A DNA stretch of 64,000 nt from Candidatus Peregrinibacteria bacterium (GTDB taxonomy: Bacteria > Patescibacteriota > Gracilibacteria > UBA1369 > 2-02-FULL-48-14). The DNA lies in contig JABHVW010000004.1 in NCBI GenBank assembly GCA_018658105.1, positions 168,185 through 232,184 of the forward strand. The letters run 5' to 3'. The notes under the pieces were generated by a model. That model searched no databases. It was not told the DNA's origin and saw nothing but the letters and a program-made list of their open reading frames with translations. Positions 49,536 to 59,800 of the stretch are shown piece after piece. Every line of letters starts with the position of its first letter. The first letter of the stretch is position 1. The position numbers and the translations under genes were made by a program.

Positions 49536-50288
49536 ATGGATTTCCAGGAAGCAATTAGAAAAATCGAAGAGCGCGGGGATTTTAACCGTTTCGCTGAAGT
49601 GAAGCCAATTTTCACAGAACGCCTAGAAAGGCTTCGAGAAGGCGATCATACAGAACGTGGCCTTTGCTACTATTATTTGCTGATTAGCTACTTAAAAGCT
49701 CACCTTGTTCACGAAACCCAAGAGGCAATTGAATTTTACGAAGCAATGGATGACGCCTTCACAAAGCAAGAAGAGGTATATAGAAAAGATAAAAAGAAAT
49801 TTGCATGGGGTGAAATGCGAGATTATTTCCGATTGATGAACCGTTGTTATGGCTCCCTAGAAATTCTCTACGTAAAACACGATTTCAGAATTCGCCGCCT
49901 CGCCTCTCACAGACGAAAGATGCAATTCAAAAAAGACTCATTTTTCTTCAACAGTGAATATTGGCATTGGTTTGAATATAAGGTCCTCGAAATCACATCC
50001 GACTATGGAACCAGCTTAACTCGTTGGTCCATCACAACCATCGGTTTCGTGGTATTTATGGGTGTTGTTTATGGGGTGGTAGATCTATTCACCGACCCAG
50101 CAATGCGAATAGTGCAAGACAGCAACCTTTTCGATTACATATATTTCTCCCTAATTACTTTGACCGCAGTCGGCTTCGGTGATGTATTCCCCCTGGCAAT
50201 CATCGCAAAAATGCTAGTAATGCTCGAGGCCTTCCTCGGCCTAGTTATGCTCGGTATTTTCATCGGCCTAATCAACAAGAAGCTTTAA
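49536..50288 (+). CDS. Two-helix potassium channel with soluble N-terminal domain
   Basis: The 250-residue protein has a roughly 165-residue helical, charged N-terminus followed by an ion-channel (Ion_trans_2) pore module: helix RWSITTIGFVVFMGVVYGVV, pore loop with the selectivity filter TLTAVGFGDVF, and a second helix ending LGIFIGLINKKL. The filter TAVGFGD fits K+ selectivity. The N-terminal part may be a sensor or TPR-like scaffold. It is transcribed divergently from murI and ends at a strong terminator. Confidence 0.88.
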   Translation: MDFQEAIRKIEERGDFNRFAEVKPIFTERLERLREGDHTERGLCYYYLLISYLKAHLVHETQEAIEFYEAMDDAFTKQEEVYRKDKKKFAWGEMRDYFRLMNRCYGSLEILYVKHDFRIRRLASHRRKMQFKKDSFFFNSEYWHWFEYKVLEITSDYGTSLTRWSITTIGFVVFMGVVYGVVDLFTDPAMRIVQDSNLFDYIYFSLITLTAVGFGDVFPLAIIAKMLVMLEAFLGLVMLGIFIGLINKKL

Positions 50289-50326
50289 TATTAAAAGAGC
50301 GACCACTCCGTCGCCCTTTTAATATT
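50287..50326. terminator. Bidirectional terminator between the channel and HTH genes
   Basis: A long inverted repeat (AATATTAAAAG...GCGAC with GTCGC...CTTTTAATATT) closes a short loop. A/T runs on both sides let it end transcription from both directions between the convergent genes. Confidence 0.82.
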
Positions 50327-50343
50327 TGTCCGCGTAGATCTAT

Positions 50344-51021
50344 TTAGCCTTGAAGCAAGAGCCAAAGTAGAGGCTGTAATGCCAAAAGTCCAAATAGTAA
50401 ACCAATGTAAATATTCTTGTTAAGCCTTTCACCTTTCACTTCATCTTCAAGCATAGTTAGAGCTTCTTCTTGTCTCTTAACTTTACCGTTAACAACAGTT
50501 TCTTGTTCTCTCAATGCATCGCTTTGTTCCTGAAAATCTAGAAGCGGCACTGAGTGTTTAAGTTGAGTTTCAATTTGCCCAAGTCTGTAATTGCTAGCTT
50601 CAAGCTTGTTGTGGTATTCACGAATTTCACGTCTAGAAAGATCGTATAGTTCTTCAAAGACAGCTTCACGAGCACCTTTCTTAGCAATAGCTTTAGTTGC
50701 AACCGCCGCCTTTGGTGCGACAACTTTTTCTTCAATCACCCCAGTGTCTGCATCCAAAATCTTTTGAACACGTTCACCTTGAGTTCCATCCACATGTCTG
50801 TGCACACGTCCTTCACTTTTTGGTGAAGCACCATGCATATTTTGAAATTTAGAAACTTTAAAATTATTAATTTCTTCTTCAGAAAGTAAAATCGCACCGC
50901 CCTTTTTTCGAGCAGTTAACTTTTTGCCGCGAATGTAGCGGTCAAGAGTGCGCGTAGAAACCTCTAAAATATCAGCGGCATCTTTACGTGTTAAACTAAA
51001 CTTAGCGTTTTTTGTGGTCAT
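50344..51021 (-). CDS. HTH DNA-binding protein with coiled coil and C-terminal membrane anchor
   Basis: From ATG 51021 the protein is 225 residues. Residues 5-60 form an excisionase/MerR-type winged helix (FSLTRKDAADILEVSTRTLD, then RYIRGKKLTARKKGGAILLS). A variable linker is followed by a coiled-coil region (about 125-200), and the protein ends in one membrane helix (YIGLLFGLLALQPLLWLLL). The layout suggests a DNA-binding protein tied to the membrane, for gene control or chromosome anchoring; this is inference. The longer frame from 51060 is not favoured. Confidence 0.82.
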   Translation of the reverse strand: MTTKNAKFSLTRKDAADILEVSTRTLDRYIRGKKLTARKKGGAILLSEEEINNFKVSKFQNMHGASPKSEGRVHRHVDGTQGERVQKILDADTGVIEEKVVAPKAAVATKAIAKKGAREAVFEELYDLSRREIREYHNKLEASNYRLGQIETQLKHSVPLLDFQEQSDALREQETVVNGKVKRQEEALTMLEDEVKGERLNKNIYIGLLFGLLALQPLLWLLLQG

Positions 51022-51139
51022 GTGTGGAGTGGGTGAATTGTCTACTGCAAACCTTATCACGGGCTGTCTACTTTGACTATAGCTTTATCTTGATTAAATG
51101 CTTAAAATGTACTCAATATATATTTTTGACTAGACACAT

Positions 51140-51553
51140 TTGAAACTTATTTACCTTTCTAAAGCCGATACTATAGAACAGAGTATTTTCGAGGAAATTC
51201 TAAAAAGATTACCAGAATTAAAAGAAAATATTTCGGGCACTACGGTTGAACTGCTCATTACCAACAACGACGAGATCCAAACTCTAAATGCAAAATATAG
51301 ACAAAAGGATTATCCGACCGATGTTCTTTCCTTCCCTTTTAGCGATGGCGACTCAATCGGCCAAATTGTCATTTCTGTAGACAAGGCAAAGGAACAAGCC
51401 AAAGAGCTCGGCCAAAGCCAAGAAGAAGAGCTGCAGTTTCTTTTCGCACACGGCTTGCTGCATTTACTAGGCTACGACCACGAAGATCCAGAGGACGAGA
51501 AAATAATGCTGGCAAAAGCCTACAAACTTCTAAACCGCAAGAACAATGGCTAA
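51140..51553 (+). CDS. ybeY: Endoribonuclease YbeY
   Basis: The 137-residue protein carries the metal site FAHGLLHLLGYDHEDPEDE (His-x3-His-x5-His) and LNAKYRQKDYPTDVLSFPF, both typical of YbeY. It is a rRNA-processing and ribosome quality-control nuclease. The start is a TTG at 51140 (MKLIYLSKAD). The next small gene starts inside its last 8 bases. Confidence 0.93.
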   Translation: MKLIYLSKADTIEQSIFEEILKRLPELKENISGTTVELLITNNDEIQTLNAKYRQKDYPTDVLSFPFSDGDSIGQIVISVDKAKEQAKELGQSQEEELQFLFAHGLLHLLGYDHEDPEDEKIMLAKAYKLLNRKNNG

Positions 51554-51728
51554 GCTAATTCTCACAATCATTTCTTTGATTATTGGTCTTCTAATAATCT
51601 ACCCCAGCGCCGTCGAACAAAAGCGAGACGAGCTTGAAGATGCAGGTGTAAAAACCTCAGTCTTTGAGCTTCTTGATCCCAATTCCAACGAAAATAACCA
51701 AGGCAATCCCGCTAACGATGAACTGTAA
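51546..51728 (+). CDS. Small membrane protein (60 residues)
   Basis: The peptide starts MAKLILTIISLIIGLLIIYP, one membrane helix, followed by an acidic tail (NSNENNQGNPANDEL). It overlaps ybeY by 8 bp (translational coupling) and overlaps the convergent membrane-protein gene by 72 bp. No family is recognised; coupling to ybeY is the main reason to accept it. Confidence 0.55.
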   Translation: MAKLILTIISLIIGLLIIYPSAVEQKRDELEDAGVKTSVFELLDPNSNENNQGNPANDEL

Positions 51729-52112
51729 GTAGTCCTCCATATAGCTCCAGTATTGAGTTGTACCAATGAACAGGGTTATTACCCCACCATACAAGAATCC
51801 GCCCAAAACAGCAGATGGAACTGTCAAAAATAATCCAGCAGCTACACTAATCACTCCCAAGGCTGTATACAAAACAAATGCATTTCGAGCATATAATTCC
51901 CTAGATTCATGATAGAGATCACTACATCCTTGTGATACATCTACATCTCCATCTATTACAATATGATCTTCAACTACTCTCCCCTTCTCTCCACAAAAAT
52001 CATTATACTCCGGTGATGGATAGAATGTTTCTATCCCAACGCTAAAAAACACATTTAGACTAATTACAATTGCCAGCGATAAGCCAACTTTCTTAATACT
52101 TGGGAAGTTCAT
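51657..52112 (-). CDS. Four-helix membrane protein of unknown function
   Basis: The 151-residue protein has a first membrane helix (VGLSLAIVISLNVFFSVGI), an extracytosolic loop with two Cys (DFCGEK and SQGCSD), then three helices (about 76-96, 98-118, 130-147). The Cys pair could form a disulfide. Its last 72 bp overlap the convergent 60-residue gene. I know no function for it. Confidence 0.72.
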   Translation of the reverse strand: MNFPSIKKVGLSLAIVISLNVFFSVGIETFYPSPEYNDFCGEKGRVVEDHIVIDGDVDVSQGCSDLYHESRELYARNAFVLYTALGVISVAAGLFLTVPSAVLGGFLYGGVITLFIGTTQYWSYMEDYLQFIVSGIALVIFVGIGIKKLKD

Positions 52113-52184
52113 AACATTGTGGTTAATTTTCAGGCAAAGCCTATAAAAACAATATACCTCACCTGAACTTTTCTTGAAATAAAA

Positions 52185-52210
52185 AAGCCCCGGCCGAATG
52201 GCCGGGGCTT
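52185..52210 (-). terminator. Intrinsic terminator of the SLH beta-helix gene
   Basis: A perfect 11-bp GC-rich stem (52185-52195 with 52200-52210) and a 4-base loop are followed on the minus strand by a run of T. It lies 15 bases after the stop codon. Confidence 0.92.
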
Positions 52211-52224
52211 GAATTAATCTTCAA

Positions 52225-55200
52225 CTATACTTCTAGTGTAAGAAGTAGTCTGTACAAGATTTCAAAGATTTCTCCACGAGTCATATCTTGGTCTGGCTCC
52301 AAGTAGTCACCAGTCTGCTCAAGAATTCCAAGCTCTTTTGCCTTAGCAACATAACGAGCAAACCATTCACTAGTAGGCACATCAAGGAAAGGATCTTCTT
52401 CAACTTCAGGAGCGTCAATTTCATATGCTTCAAGCATCATTTTCACTGCCTCCACAATGTTTACTGTGTCCTCTGGTACAAACATTCCTTCAGAGTCTCC
52501 AGCCAAATATCCAATCACCCAAGCTTGCTCTTTAGCGTAACAAACATATTTTGCATACCAGTCAGCAGCAACATCAGGGAAACAGTCTGCATAAGTCTCT
52601 TCATCTGGAGTAAGGCCAAGCCCCTCCACAAGAATCTTTAGCTCTTCAGCACGATTCACAAGAAGTTCTAATCCAACACTTCCATCGTCGTAACCTCCAA
52701 CAATTCCATTCTCACAAAGGTACATAGTAGCTTCATAGTAGTCATCACCTTCAACAAGGTCAGTAAACTCACAGTCGAAACTCGCAAGTACCACAGGCTC
52801 ACTACCTCCACCGCCGCCTCCACCATCACTAGTCAAAACTACAACTGCTTCTTCAACTGTTACCGTCACAGTAGCAGTATTAGAATTTGTATTTTCATTA
52901 TCACGCATGACGTAAGTAAAGCTATCTTCACCTAGAAAATCAGCATTTGGAGTGTAAGTAACTAGTCCATCAGCAACGACCGCAGAACCTTCAGAAGCGT
53001 CATCAACAATCGCAAGAGTACTCGGGTCAACAGTTCCATCTGAGTCAGTATCGTTCGAAAGTACATCAATCACTACAGCAGTATTTTGGCTTGTAGTCGC
53101 CGAATCAGCATTGGCAACCGGAGCAGCATTGGGGCGAACACCACCCACAATTGGGTCAGGGTCTGGAGTGGCAACAACTTTTTCAAGCGCACCAGCATCA
53201 CAAGCACCATTTTGTGGTCTAAGATTTCCCTCTTGGTCATAACCCAGTAGACATTCGTCACTTGGAATCATGTCCATAGCAGGGCTTTCATCTAAAGGAG
53301 CAAAAACATCACTTAGAAGCGCATCAGTTGAAATCAAATCGTTTGCATGAATCAGCTCACAAGTATCACCATTTTCAATATTGTAACCAAGTGAAGTAAC
53401 AACGCCGCTCACATTACAAGCATCTTCTTCAGTGAAAATATTACCGAACATAATAGTCGGGCTAGTCGATTTGAAAGCATTCGCCTCAGATCCACCTTCA
53501 CGCTCATCAGCATTGTTGCTAAATGTATTGTGGTACATTTCAAGCTCAGATGCAGAAAGCATAACGAATGCACCTGTTAGTGCAGACTCATTATATGTAA
53601 AGAAGTTATTTCTATAGATATGTCGGCCTTCCCATGAATATACAGCTCCAGCAGAATTTACCGCTACATTGCTATCAAAGATATTATTTTCAATAATAAA
53701 TTCTCGATTATCAGCACCACGTATATAAAGTGCACCACCAGAGTTAGTCACACTATTCCCGGTGAACAATGAATTACTAATATATTCCTCATTTGGTGAA
53801 TCAAGATCATCTGTACTCGCAACATTTACGGCTCCTCCATAGTCAGATGTATTCCTAGCAAATGTAGAATCATCGATTTTCACATCACCTTTATAAACGT
53901 AAACAGCTCCACCTTTTTGGTCTGCATTATTCTCAGTAAACATTGTTCCATTTATGGTAGAATCGGTTTCTTGCAAAAAGATCGCACCACCATATTCAGT
54001 TACGCTATGCCCTTCAAATAAAGAGTCATTGATAGTCAGATCACTTCGGAATGAGTAAATCGCACCACCATCTTCATCAGTTACATTCGAGTAAAATTCA
54101 GAACCATTGTTGATGGTTAAATCACTAGTTGTTAAATAAATTCCTCCTCCTTTAACACTTGAGCTATTATCAAAAATTGAAACATCGTCCATTACTATCG
54201 TACTTGCAGAGCTGTAAAGAGCTCCAGCAGTTGAACCGTTAGCAGCATTTGTATCAAACTGATCTCGAGTAAAAGTTAGTGTATTAGTGTAACTCGCAAT
54301 TGCACCACCTATCCCATATGAATCATTCAAAACAAAGTCGTTATCAGAAAAGTCTAAAACTGATTCAAGCATGTAGATTGCACCGCCAGTACCGCTAGCA
54401 CTTGAATTCTCTTCAAATGAATTATTCGTTAAGGTTCCAGTAGAGTCTTGTACATTGATCGCACCACCACCATATTTTGAAGTATTTTCTGTAAACACAG
54501 TATCAGTCACAGTAAGAAGGTTGAGGTATGCAGCAACTGCAGCACCATCACCATCCAGTGTGCTATTTAGGTCAAATCTGCTATCCAGAATATCCAAAGA
54601 CCCTCCATAAATATAAACAGCTCCACCATGACCTTCTTCAGCATAGTTGTTTGAAAATTGACTACCATAAACATTTAGATTTGAATCTGTAGTTACATAG
54701 ATCGCACCACCATCTAAATCAGCATGATTTGTATCAATCAGCATATCTACAAGATCTAGGTCCGATCCCTCCTCAACATAAATACCACCTCCATTCTCAG
54801 CATTATAACCATTGGCGATTGTAAAGTTATCAAATGTAACAGTTGCACCATCTCCAATAACAAACAGTCTAGTTAGATCGTCACCAGAAATATATGTCCC
54901 GTATCCATCGTCAACTACAGTTCCATTACCTAGAATAGTCACATCGCTCGTAATTTCTATTTCATCAATCAAAATAAGCTCTTCATCGTCAGTCGATGCA
55001 TCAAAAACAATTACATTGTCTACGGATGCTACTTCACATACGTCTGAAACTTCTCCAGGGTTATTTGTTGCATAAACAGCTTCACGTAAATCGCAAAAGC
55101 CATCACCTGTACCATCACCTAGAGCGGCATCAGAAAACGTGTCTACTGTAATTGTAGATGCATCCGCCATTGCAACTTGCATAAAGGCAAACATAAGCAA

Positions 55201-55248
55201 GGCGCTAGAGGCTAAAGCAAGACGCTTTAATAGTGGGAGCAAGAACAT
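52225..55248 (-). CDS. S-layer-type protein: beta-helix, Ig-like domain and three SLH domains
   Basis: The 1007-residue protein starts with a signal peptide (LALASSALLMFAFMQVAMA), a CSLREA-like segment (GTGDGFCDLREAVYATNNPG), then about 550 residues of right-handed beta-helix with GGAIY repeats and FxxN turns, as in polymorphic outer-surface proteins. A cadherin/Ig-like domain (about 728-815; VIDVLSNDTDSDGTVDP, YTPNADFLGEDSFTYV) and a glycine linker precede three SLH domains (from 824), which normally bind cell-wall polymer. It is probably a major surface or adhesion protein. It has a strong promoter, a leader of about 30 bases, and a strong terminator. Confidence 0.9.
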   Translation of the reverse strand: MFLLPLLKRLALASSALLMFAFMQVAMADASTITVDTFSDAALGDGTGDGFCDLREAVYATNNPGEVSDVCEVASVDNVIVFDASTDDEELILIDEIEITSDVTILGNGTVVDDGYGTYISGDDLTRLFVIGDGATVTFDNFTIANGYNAENGGGIYVEEGSDLDLVDMLIDTNHADLDGGAIYVTTDSNLNVYGSQFSNNYAEEGHGGAVYIYGGSLDILDSRFDLNSTLDGDGAAVAAYLNLLTVTDTVFTENTSKYGGGAINVQDSTGTLTNNSFEENSSASGTGGAIYMLESVLDFSDNDFVLNDSYGIGGAIASYTNTLTFTRDQFDTNAANGSTAGALYSSASTIVMDDVSIFDNSSSVKGGGIYLTTSDLTINNGSEFYSNVTDEDGGAIYSFRSDLTINDSLFEGHSVTEYGGAIFLQETDSTINGTMFTENNADQKGGAVYVYKGDVKIDDSTFARNTSDYGGAVNVASTDDLDSPNEEYISNSLFTGNSVTNSGGALYIRGADNREFIIENNIFDSNVAVNSAGAVYSWEGRHIYRNNFFTYNESALTGAFVMLSASELEMYHNTFSNNADEREGGSEANAFKSTSPTIMFGNIFTEEDACNVSGVVTSLGYNIENGDTCELIHANDLISTDALLSDVFAPLDESPAMDMIPSDECLLGYDQEGNLRPQNGACDAGALEKVVATPDPDPIVGGVRPNAAPVANADSATTSQNTAVVIDVLSNDTDSDGTVDPSTLAIVDDASEGSAVVADGLVTYTPNADFLGEDSFTYVMRDNENTNSNTATVTVTVEEAVVVLTSDGGGGGGGSEPVVLASFDCEFTDLVEGDDYYEATMYLCENGIVGGYDDGSVGLELLVNRAEELKILVEGLGLTPDEETYADCFPDVAADWYAKYVCYAKEQAWVIGYLAGDSEGMFVPEDTVNIVEAVKMMLEAYEIDAPEVEEDPFLDVPTSEWFARYVAKAKELGILEQTGDYLEPDQDMTRGEIFEILYRLLLTLEV

Positions 55249-55283
55249 ATTAAGGGGTTTAATTAATATTTGGATAAGTGCTG

Positions 55284-55312
55284 AATATAACCTAAAAAGA
55301 ACTCTTTGTCAA
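55284..55312 (-). promoter_or_regulatory. Strong promoter of the SLH beta-helix gene
   Basis: TTGACA (55307-55312), a 17-base spacer and TATATT (55284-55289). Leader about 30 bases. Confidence 0.75.
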
Positions 55313-55388
55313 GTTATGTCATCACACATACTTTATAACACAAGTAGGCAAAAAAGGTTACAAATAAAACAGCATCTGTAAGTATTCA

Positions 55389-56813
55389 CTACCAGCTAAA
55401 ATTACGCACGTGCCGCATTGAATCTCTTACGTACCCAGCTGTATTGAAATCCTTCCCATATTTTATACGTGCACGCGGGTCAGACGCTGTAGGAATTGTA
55501 CAGGTCGGAATATTTTCATCTGTTACTCTTTGGTATTTCCACTCCAAATATTTATAAAGTCGAGTTTGCTCAAATTTCTTTGTTTTCTCAAATCTTAAGT
55601 CTCGAGAGACCTTAATATAGCTACCTCTCCATCCATCATCAGGAAAATAATGATCAGGATTTGTAGGGTGATCATTTCCTTTAAGGCCAGGTATATTCCA
55701 AATCGCTCTTTTAGAATTAGATGTAACTTGAGCAACTCTCCCAGCTTCATAAATCAGCAGGTCACCATCTAAAACTAAATCATGTCCAGACAACTCAGCA
55801 GCCATCATTTGAACTCCAACATTCCTGCTAGAATATAGCCCCGCATTGTAGTCAGCAAATGCACACTCAACCTGATTTGGATCTCCCCTATATGCCTCCA
55901 AAGCTTGATTGAAAAGAGTAAACCCAACCTCTAAATTAGGCCGTAAAGTCAAAGCACGCTCCCTGGCTTCAGCCTCAGTCACCCACCATTCTCCTCTCGC
56001 CTCATAATAATGCTGAACAGCACGAGTACCAACTTGCAATGCACCAAAAGTTTTCACCTTTGCCCTGTTCTGAAATTCACGCCATAGCTTTTGCATATGT
56101 TCTTCAGGGATCAAAGTGGCCGTTACTGTTAACAGTTCTTCAACTCCAAAACGAAGCTCGGCCATAACTTCATCCAGCTCTTTTTCTGTCTTTGCATTTT
56201 TAATTCGCTCTCCATATTTATCTTCAAAGAAATCAACATTTTTCTGTAAAAAGTCACGTAGATCACCTTTTTCAGGAGCTATTTTATCCAAACGTTTATC
56301 AATCTCAACCTGAATTCTCCCATAAGCCCCCGTCATATTAATCGGCGGATTCTCACGCAGACGACTCTCACGATGTAAAAGAATAAGTGCATATTTCAAT
56401 TTCTCCTCCGTCATCGGAATTCCAGCCGCTTCCATAGAATCAATAATGGTATCCGCCCATTCATTTGCACGAGCATCAACACTCACACCTTCTTGCTTAG
56501 CAATCGCTCCAAAGTCACCAGATTTCCTTAAATGACTCACAATTTTGCTCTTCCATTTTTGCCTATCAGTACTTTTTAACTCGTATGGCGCTGGCAAATC
56601 TTTACCATTCCCAAACATATTTTCAGGAGTAAGTGTAAGATTCATACCTACAGAAAGAATCCAGGCAGCAGTGCCAATTCCAGCAGCAGCAATGGCAGAA
56701 TTACGAACCCAATTCCTTACACGGCCAAGCACCCCAAGTTTAGCAGGAGCTTCAGCTCTTATGGGTGTAGATAAAGAATATCTCGATTCTATTTGTGGTC
56801 CATTATATGGCAT
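55389..56813 (-). CDS. DUF1615-like, lytic-transglycosylase candidate
   Basis: From ATG 56813 the protein is 474 residues with one membrane helix near residues 37-56 (NSAIAAAGIGTAAWILSVGM). The region LILLHRESRLRENP with a conserved Glu, GALQVGTRAVQHYYEARGEW, and FADYNAGLYSSRNVGVQMMA with DLVLDGDLLIYE match the DUF1615 family, which resembles lysozyme-like transglycosylases. It may cut peptidoglycan near the cell surface. An open frame starting at 56849 begins inside the -35 box, so it is rejected. It lies between two S-layer genes. Confidence 0.75.
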   Translation of the reverse strand: MPYNGPQIESRYSLSTPIRAEAPAKLGVLGRVRNWVRNSAIAAAGIGTAAWILSVGMNLTLTPENMFGNGKDLPAPYELKSTDRQKWKSKIVSHLRKSGDFGAIAKQEGVSVDARANEWADTIIDSMEAAGIPMTEEKLKYALILLHRESRLRENPPINMTGAYGRIQVEIDKRLDKIAPEKGDLRDFLQKNVDFFEDKYGERIKNAKTEKELDEVMAELRFGVEELLTVTATLIPEEHMQKLWREFQNRAKVKTFGALQVGTRAVQHYYEARGEWWVTEAEARERALTLRPNLEVGFTLFNQALEAYRGDPNQVECAFADYNAGLYSSRNVGVQMMAAELSGHDLVLDGDLLIYEAGRVAQVTSNSKRAIWNIPGLKGNDHPTNPDHYFPDDGWRGSYIKVSRDLRFEKTKKFEQTRLYKYLEWKYQRVTDENIPTCTIPTASDPRARIKYGKDFNTAGYVRDSMRHVRNFSW

Positions 56814-56820
56814 AGGCATG

Positions 56821-56849
56821 ATTTTAACATAAGAACGCCAAGCTGTCAA
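56821..56849 (-). promoter_or_regulatory. Strong promoter predicting a leaderless DUF1615 mRNA
   Basis: TTGACA (56844-56849), a 17-base spacer and TAAAAT (56821-56826). The -10 ends 7 bases before the ATG at 56813, and one base before another ATG at 56819. Transcription should begin at or next to the ATG at 56813. Confidence 0.75.
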
Positions 56850-56874
56850 TGGCAGGATTTATACATGCAAATTA

Positions 56875-59800
56875 TTACCAAACCCCATCGAACCAAGCTT
56901 CAGTTATTCGATTAATCATCGTAGTAACCTCACCTCTGGTAATAAAATTATCAGGTCTAACAGTTCCATCTTGATAGCCTTCAACAACTCTCACCCAGCC
57001 AATTCCTTCAACATAAACAAGATCATTATAAGCCAGCAAAAACGCATATGCACCAGGGTCATTCGCACGTAAATCAGACCAAGGAATGTCATCCGCAGTC
57101 CAATCATGATATTCCTTCTCGGCCAACCTAGCAGCCCAAACAACTACCTGCCTCCTATCTGCATCAGATTCCGGATTCAACCTACTAAACGCAGGTAAAT
57201 CAAGCATTCCTTCATTCTCTGCAATCACAACATATGGGTAATACCAATCAGTTGGATGAACATCTGGGAAGCTTTCACCGTGTCCAACCGCATCAGCAGT
57301 CGTAAAGCCAGCGCTTAAAACTAACATTTTAATCACTTCAGCAATTTGCACATTATCGTTTGGCACAAATTTCACCGGCGTTCTGCCATTCACAACATTT
57401 CGACAGTAGAGAAGCGTAATATATGCCTCAGAAAAATGTCCAGACACATCAGTAAAACTATGCTCATCGCAGACATCCAAATCAGTTAGCTCTTCGTCCT
57501 CATCACCATCTCCATCCTCTACAAGCTCATCTTCCTCACCACCGTCACCAATCTCACCACCATCTCCCTCTTCATCGCTATCACCAAGCTCTTCGTCCTC
57601 TTCTTCCTCGCCCTCATCATCACCTTCACCATCTCCCTCGCCTTCGTCCTCTTCATCGCCTTCATCAATAAGCGGCAAAATCTCATCATCCTCCTCACCC
57701 TCATCCCCTACTTCTACAGGAGCAGCTTTGCTGACCACAATTGATTCGCCACATTCAGCATCTTCGCCAACAATAAAAATATCAAGAACATCACTTTCCG
57801 CCGCATCGTAATAACTAATGCTTAAATTATTTAATGCGCCAGAAAGAGAAATATCATTCTCAGAAAAATAACCCGACCCACTCGTTTCAAAACGCAATAC
57901 ACCATTCCACAATTCTTCCTCATCACTTGCCAAGAAAACCCAAACTTTTTCAAAAGCAGAAGAAAACCACTGCGGCAAAATGCTCAACTCTTCTACCTCG
58001 CCATCCGCAATAATCTCAATATCAACTTCCAGCTCAGTCTCGTCACTTGCTAACTCCTCATATGTCAGAGCCAGACTCTCGCAAAACAAATGCACTTCAG
58101 GCTCATCAGCAACGCTCAATAAAACTGGCGTTCGAGGCTCAACAACCTCACCCTCAGGAATTTTTACTACCCACGGAAAGTCTTCATCATCCTCATAATC
58201 TTTTGGAATAAAAGTTATATAACCGCCATCATCCAATGGAATCTTCAAGCCATAATCGTCTTCTTTTTCCACAATAACGGGCACAAAAGTAACTTCACCC
58301 CCATCTTTTTTCGGAAAATCATATTCACCCTTTTCTTCCTCTTCGCCAAAATCAATCAGCGAGACCGGTACCTTATTCTCCCTTTCAATTACAAGCTTCA
58401 TCTCCGGCTCATCTTCATCAATTAATTCCTTAGGAAAGAAAATTGCTTTCTCACCTTTTTCTAGATCAAAATCAAATTCCTTTTCTTCCACAATAACGGG
58501 CACAAAAGTCACCTCTCCCCCATATTTTTTTGGAAAATCATAACTAGGCTCTTCCTTCTCACCAAAGTCGATTCTTTGAAATGGAATTTCATCTTTGCCC
58601 ACGATCTGAATTTCCACATCATCGTCTTCCAGCAAATCATTTGGGAAAAATATCACAGTTTCACCCGGCTCAAGCTGAATATCAAATTCCTCAAAGTAAT
58701 CAATCTTATTAGGAATCAAACTCACCTCACCCCCATCCTGTTTAGGAAAATTATATTCTGGAGGGTCATCATCTCCAAAATCAATAATCTGAATTTCTGT
58801 CTCCTGTTTTTCTGTAATTGTTACGCTGAATTCCTCCTCTTTCTCTTCAAGAAAAGTCTGCGGAATAAAAACCACCTCCTTTCCATTTTCTAACACCAAG
58901 TCAAATTTCTTCTCTTCCTCCTCATATTTTACCGGGATCAAATATTCTTCACTAAAATCTTTCTTCTCTACGTTGAAAAAATATGTCTCCTCTCGAGGCG
59001 CCTTTTCTTCCGGTGGCAAATAAATTTCTACATGATAATCTTCATAATTAATTTTTTCACGCGGAGTTAAATCTAAGGGTTCAACGCTAAAATATTTATC
59101 GCGCTCCTCTTTTTCTTCCTCTTCAACAGGTATAAAAGCAACAATCCTTTTGTCTGGAAGTTCAACCTTTATTTGCACTTCTTGCTTCTCTAAAACAACC
59201 GGCACAAACTCAATTTCCCTCCCATCTTTCTCCAGAATGAAATTTTCTTGCAGGCTAAACTCAAGCTCAATCTCACTATCAAAAGGAATTTTATGATCCC
59301 CAAAAACAATCACACCCTCTTCATTATCAATCAGATCTTTCGGAACAAATTGCAAAGCAGTCGTTCCTTCAATTTTCACAGAGAAATCATCACCTTTGTC
59401 TAAAAGCTCCACAGGGGTCAAACTCACTTCTCCCCCATTTTCCAATTCAAACTCCCACTTAGACTCCTTTTCTTCCTCTTCATCGCTAAAATCAAATTGT
59501 AAAACAGAGATCGACTTCTCACTCACTTCAACCTTGTCATACACTTCAAAATTATAACCAGGATCTGCAGTTTCTTTTATCCAAGTAGCAGGTATAAAGT
59601 CAATCTTCTCCCCACTTTCAAGAACAATTTCAACATTCTCATTCAGCGGCAAAGTCACCGCAACAAAATCTCTTTCTTTTACCTCTTCCTCACTCACGAC
59701 AAAAGTAAACTTGCTGTCACTGTCATTATCATCATCTTGTTCAAAAGAAGCCTCAAAAAGATTCAATGTGCGCTCTGCCGAAATTATCTCAGCATCCAAG

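Noticed and set aside
56814..56849. TTG start for the DUF1615 gene at 56849
   Set aside because: That codon is part of the TTGACA -35 box; transcription starts near 56813.
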